Part shown: positions 60,501 through 64,000 of the stretch, in pieces | Layout of the letters: each line of letters opens with the position of its first letter | How positions within the stretch are numbered: the first letter of the stretch is position 1 | Assembly: GCA_016858145.1 (NCBI GenBank) | Contig: JAEHOE010000026.1 | Coordinates: 992,001 to 1,056,000, forward strand | Length of the DNA: 64,000 bases | Origin: Edaphochlamys debaryana | Lineage: Eukaryota; Chlorophyta; Chlorophyceae; Chlamydomonadales | Direction of reading: 5' to 3' | Notes under the pieces: model-generated | Told to the model about the DNA's origin: nothing | Database searches by the model: none | Seen by the model: only the letters and a program-made list of their open reading frames with translations | Position numbers and translations under genes: made by a program

Positions 60501-63500
60501 GCGCGGGGCCGTGCGACTTGTTCACCACCGTCACCTGTGCGGGGGGGAAGGGGGCCGTGTGAGAGGCACAGGCGCGGAATGAAACAGATTCGGGAGGAGC
60601 GCCAAACCCCGCATTACTGCTGCAGGTACCTGTTGTGTACCATGTTCTGTGCCAACCCGCGCCCCTCTCCCCGCCCGCCCCACGTGCCTTGAATTGCGGG
60701 AAGGCCTCCCGCACGTGCTGCTCGTCCAGGAAGGTGTCCCCGAAGTCCACGGTGCGGAGGGGGGCCTGGCCGCCGATGGCCTCGGCCTCGGCGCCGGGCT
60801 CGACGGGGGTGGTGCCGGGGACGCGGGCCTGCGGGGTGGGTTGGGATGGGGTGGGTTGAGACGGGCAGTCCTCGTTTGGAGGTGGATCGGGGTTGTCCGC
60901 ATTCAACAATACCGCCGGTCCCTCAAGCCGTGCACATGCGGCTCGCACACGCCCCATCCGGCTTTCCGCCGCGCCTGCGACTCCCCGGCTCACATACGCC
61001 GCCCTTCACGCCCATCCGGCACCCCCCCTCCACCACCGCCCCCCCCCCACCCCTCTCCCAATCCCGCCCCCCGCCCCCCCACCTGCGCCGCCCCCGGGTC
61101 CCCGTACCCCAGGAACACGTCGTGCAGCCAGGGCGGCACCACGGCGCTGTCGTCGTTCATGAGGTCGCGGATGGACTCGAGCACGGCCTTGAAGTTGTTC
61201 TCCTTGGGCTTGCGCCTGGGGGGGTGGGGGCAGGGGGGTGTTTGGATCTGATGAGCGGGAGAGCGTCTAGTTGTTGGCAGGGGGTGGGCGATGTGGTGGG
61301 TGACAATGTGCGGACGGCCGAGACTTGTGGCAAGCATGTCTCTCCCTGCTCAATGAACCAATACCCGTACACACCCCTCAAACCCCCACACACGGCCCCC
61401 CCCCCGCCCCGCCCCTGCCCGCCCGCACCTCATGAGCAGGTTGAAAGTGGCGTACGGGTCCTCGCTCTTGTGCCGCGCCATGGCGTTCATGTCCATCTGG
61501 TACTGGGCGGTGTCCAGGGCCACCGTGATGGTGCGGGAGAAGCCCTGGGGGGGGAGGTGGGGGGAGGGGTTGGGGGGGTTGGGGGGAGGAGGGGTTGGGG
61601 GGGAGCGGGTGGGCCACGAATGGGAGGGCGAAGGGGGTGGGGGTACCATACCAGTATGACAGGGGCGGGTGTGCGCGGGCGGGGTCAGCGCTGTGGTGGG
61701 GGCTGGAGGGGACCAGCCGCACAGCGAAAGCCCCGACTGCTCCCCCACCGTCCCCGTCCCCGCCCCCCCCCCGCTGCCCCCACCTGCGGCGGCTTGACCT
61801 CGTCGCGGCGGACTCGGCCCGTGAAGTCGTTCATGAGCCTTGGGGGTGGGGGTGGGAGATGGGCGGTCATTGGAAAAGGGATGAGAAGGGCAGCCCCAAC
61901 GACCAGGGTTGTGGCGAGTGGTGGGTGTTGATGCACTCAGTCCTCAGCCGTCTGTCCTTTTCCGTTTTCCTCCCACCCTTCAGCGCCTCAGCCCAAGAAG
62001 AAAATGCAGGTCGCCGCCTGATCTTCCCTTGCTCAAAACAACCCCCCCGACCCCCATCCAAACCCCCACTCACTTGCCGGTCTCGTCCCTCAGCTCCACC
62101 ACCTCGCAACCCCGCACGTACACCAGCCCGTGCTTCTCCGCCGCGTTGGGCTCGCGGCCGTCCGCGTGCGCCGCCGCCGCCGCCGAGGCGTCCGGCGGGC
62201 GGATGGTGAGCAGAAACATGACGTCATGCTGCTTGATGTCGTCCCACTCTGTTGGCGGTTGGGTCGGTCGGTGCGGTTGACTCGTCCAATTAGGAGCACG
62301 TGTCGGAGCGGTGCGTCCCGCCGTAAGCTGACCACACACAGCCCCCCACCACAGGACACCACCACATGCCCCCCTGTCACCCCCCTCCCCCGCTCACCCG
62401 CCCGCACGTCCCCCCTCAGCGGCCGCGTGTCGATGACCACATTGGCCGTCACCCCCGCGGGCTTGGCCTCGCCCACGTTGGGCTTGCGGACCTCGGTGAT
62501 CTGGGGGGGGGGTGAGGGGGTGGGTGTAATGAGGAGATGGAGGGGGAGGGAGTCTTCAGTACAAGGGAGCTAGCAGCGCTGGTTTCCTTGGTACCGTCGG
62601 CCGCTGACCGCCCACACGTTGCAACCTGGACCCTGGCCCCAGCCCCCCTCAAGCCGCACCAACCCCTCCGCTGTGTCATGGGCATCTTCCATGGTCAGGC
62701 ACCCTCCCGCTCCCTGGCCCCCCTCCTCCCCCCCCCCCCCCACCCCTCCCACCTTGACCGAGGTCAGCGGCAGCGCCATTCGCGCCCAGCCCGCGAACCG
62801 CACCCGGCCGTTGTCGTCCCAGTAACCCCCCACGCGCCCCAGCACGTCCGCAATGTCTTCGCGGATCTCGTACGTGGCCTCCAGCCTGGGGGGGGGGGGC
62901 GATGGGGCCCGGGATGAGGGGGAGGATGAGAAGGAGTTCTGAGGGAGGCGGGTCAGGGAACCGCCGGCGCTCGAGACGCCACATGTGACAAAGGTGAAAC
63001 TTGGAGGGCTCTCTGCTCCCGTCCCAGCGGGCTCGGAAGCGCACCGCATCCATGCATCACGCATCGCGCGCGCATCGCCACCCGCCGCCCGCACCTGAAC
63101 AGGTGGAAGGAGCGCAGCAGGTAGTCGTGGATGGTGAGGAACTGCAGGTTGAGCTTGGGCAGGGCCAGGGCGCCCTCGCCCGTGTAGTGCTCCGAGGAGG
63201 CGGGGATCTGGGGGGCAGGGGAGGGGCAAGGCAGGCAGGCGGTACAGGATTCAGCTGGTATTGGTGCTGCTGCAGGCAGTAACAGCAGTAACAGCAGCTG
63301 GCAACACGGTTGCTGCTGCACCGGCCGCCACCTGCCCTGCCGGTCCCATACCACCTATCCCAACTTAGCAACCGGGCCCTGCCCATACCCCTTGCAAACC
63401 CCCCTCCTCCGCCCCCAGTCCCCGACCCCCCTCAGCCCCCACCCCCCACCTGGCTCTCGTCCCACAGCAGCCCCTCCGTGGGGTACAGCGGCATCTCGTT

Positions 63501-64000
63501 GACCAGCTCCCGCTGGCTGCGCCGCCGCTCGTAGGCGCTCAGGAGCACCTGGGGGGGAGGGGGAGGGAGGGTGGGTGGAGGGTGGGTGGAGGAGCTGAGT
63601 GACCGTGTCCCGCCCCTAGCCTACCCCTTTGAACTTACTCCCTGCTCCCGCTCTATCCCCCTCCCAGCCCCTGGCTGGTGGGGAAACACCGACCCCAGAC
63701 CTCCAACTCTAGCGCCTCTTCTCCCCCCTCCCTAACAACTAGACGCTCTCCCGCTTATCAGCTTCCAACAGCCCCCCACCTCCCCCTCGCCCCCCCCCCC
63801 CACCTCCATGAGGAAGCCAGTGTCCGCGCCCCACACGTCCTCCTCCCCCACCAGCCGCAGCTGGCGGCACACCATCGCGCGCAGCTGCTCGGGGCTGAGC
63901 GCAGACAGCTGCCGCCTGGGGGGGAAAATGGAGGTGAGGAGGCACGGGTGAGGTCGCAGAAGCGGGAGAAGCGGGGGTGGAGAAGCGGGGTAGGGAGAGG
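54573..64000 (-). CDS. AQR: Aquarius (AQR) intron-binding spliceosomal helicase, C-terminal ~1,138 residues
   Basis: SF1 RNA helicase of the spliceosome. 28 exons seen, from 63804-63915 down to 54573-54860; the N-terminus lies beyond base 64000. Upstream part: [68 protein letters not shown] and [20 protein letters not shown]. Helicase motifs: [14 protein letters not shown] (59769-59921), [38 protein letters not shown] (57629-57772), [15 protein letters not shown] (57311-57411), [38 protein letters not shown] (56026-56228), [20 protein letters not shown] and [16 protein letters not shown] (55659-55810). All catalytic motifs are intact. Introns after 60688 and 57629 need GC donors. The last exon encodes a ~95-residue Ala/Glu/Lys helical tail. 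Confidence 0.96.
60292..60352. repeat. CCGGACTG/CCGGACC short tandem repeat
   Basis: About seven degenerate units of GGACTNNACCGG type immediately downstream (minus sense) of the AQR exon 60355-60534, within its intron. Confidence 0.7.

Overview
The window reads as nuclear DNA of a chlamydomonadalean (volvocine-type) green alga. It is very GC-rich, coding sequence is cut into many short exons by short GT-AG introns, candidate poly(A) signals are of the TGTAA type, and the gene content fits: an octotricopeptide-like organelle factor, gamma-tubulin, a tubulin ligase-like enzyme and a plastid Fe-S carrier with a transit peptide. No prokaryotic operons, CRISPR arrays, rRNA or convincing tRNA genes were seen. 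Gene models below were built by hand from splice sites, reading-frame continuity and family motifs. For almost every junction the phases agree, but single-base coordinate errors remain possible.

Layout. 1-1161 (-): 5' end of a cationic amino-acid transporter-like gene leaving the left edge. 3490-7834 (-): ten-exon OPR-like organelle protein. 8170-10343 (+): PIGL, GPI-anchor de-N-acetylase. 10634-12774 (-): LENG1-type Cir_N protein carrying a large RS domain. 13118-21790 (+): a giant tubulin tyrosine ligase-like (TTLL) protein. 22684-25655 (+): probable B3-like DNA-binding protein, 5' end not found. 28144-33848 (-): gamma-tubulin. 34221-37374 (+): TMEM45/DUF716 membrane protein. 37768-39658 (+): plastid SufA/IscA-type Fe-S carrier. 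41739-42089 (-): orphan OPR-like terminal exon. 44311-49309 (-): serine/threonine kinase with a long Ser/Gly-rich N-terminus. 51941-54078 (-): F-box/LRR-like protein. 54573-64000 (-): Aquarius (AQR) spliceosomal helicase, running off the right edge.

Architecture. Three head-to-head pairs (OPR/PIGL, LENG1/TTLL, gamma-tubulin/TMEM45) share start-to-start gaps of only 335-372 bp, so each gap probably holds a bidirectional promoter. PIGL and LENG1 converge with 290 bp between stop codons. LENG1 and AQR are both splicing-related, and the TTLL enzyme and gamma-tubulin are both microtubule genes 6 kb apart; whether this proximity means anything is unknown.

Most unusual features. (1) An ~847 bp direct copy of the TTLL gene's own last-exon tail, stop codon, 3' UTR and poly(A) signal lies inside one of its earlier introns, preceded by an older, more degraded copy. 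(2) Four introns need a GC donor to keep conserved protein sequence in frame (one in TTLL, one in gamma-tubulin, two in AQR), three of them with the same hexamer GCGAGC. (3) The LENG1 homologue has acquired an RS domain. (4) Several conserved enzymes carry long low-complexity extensions.
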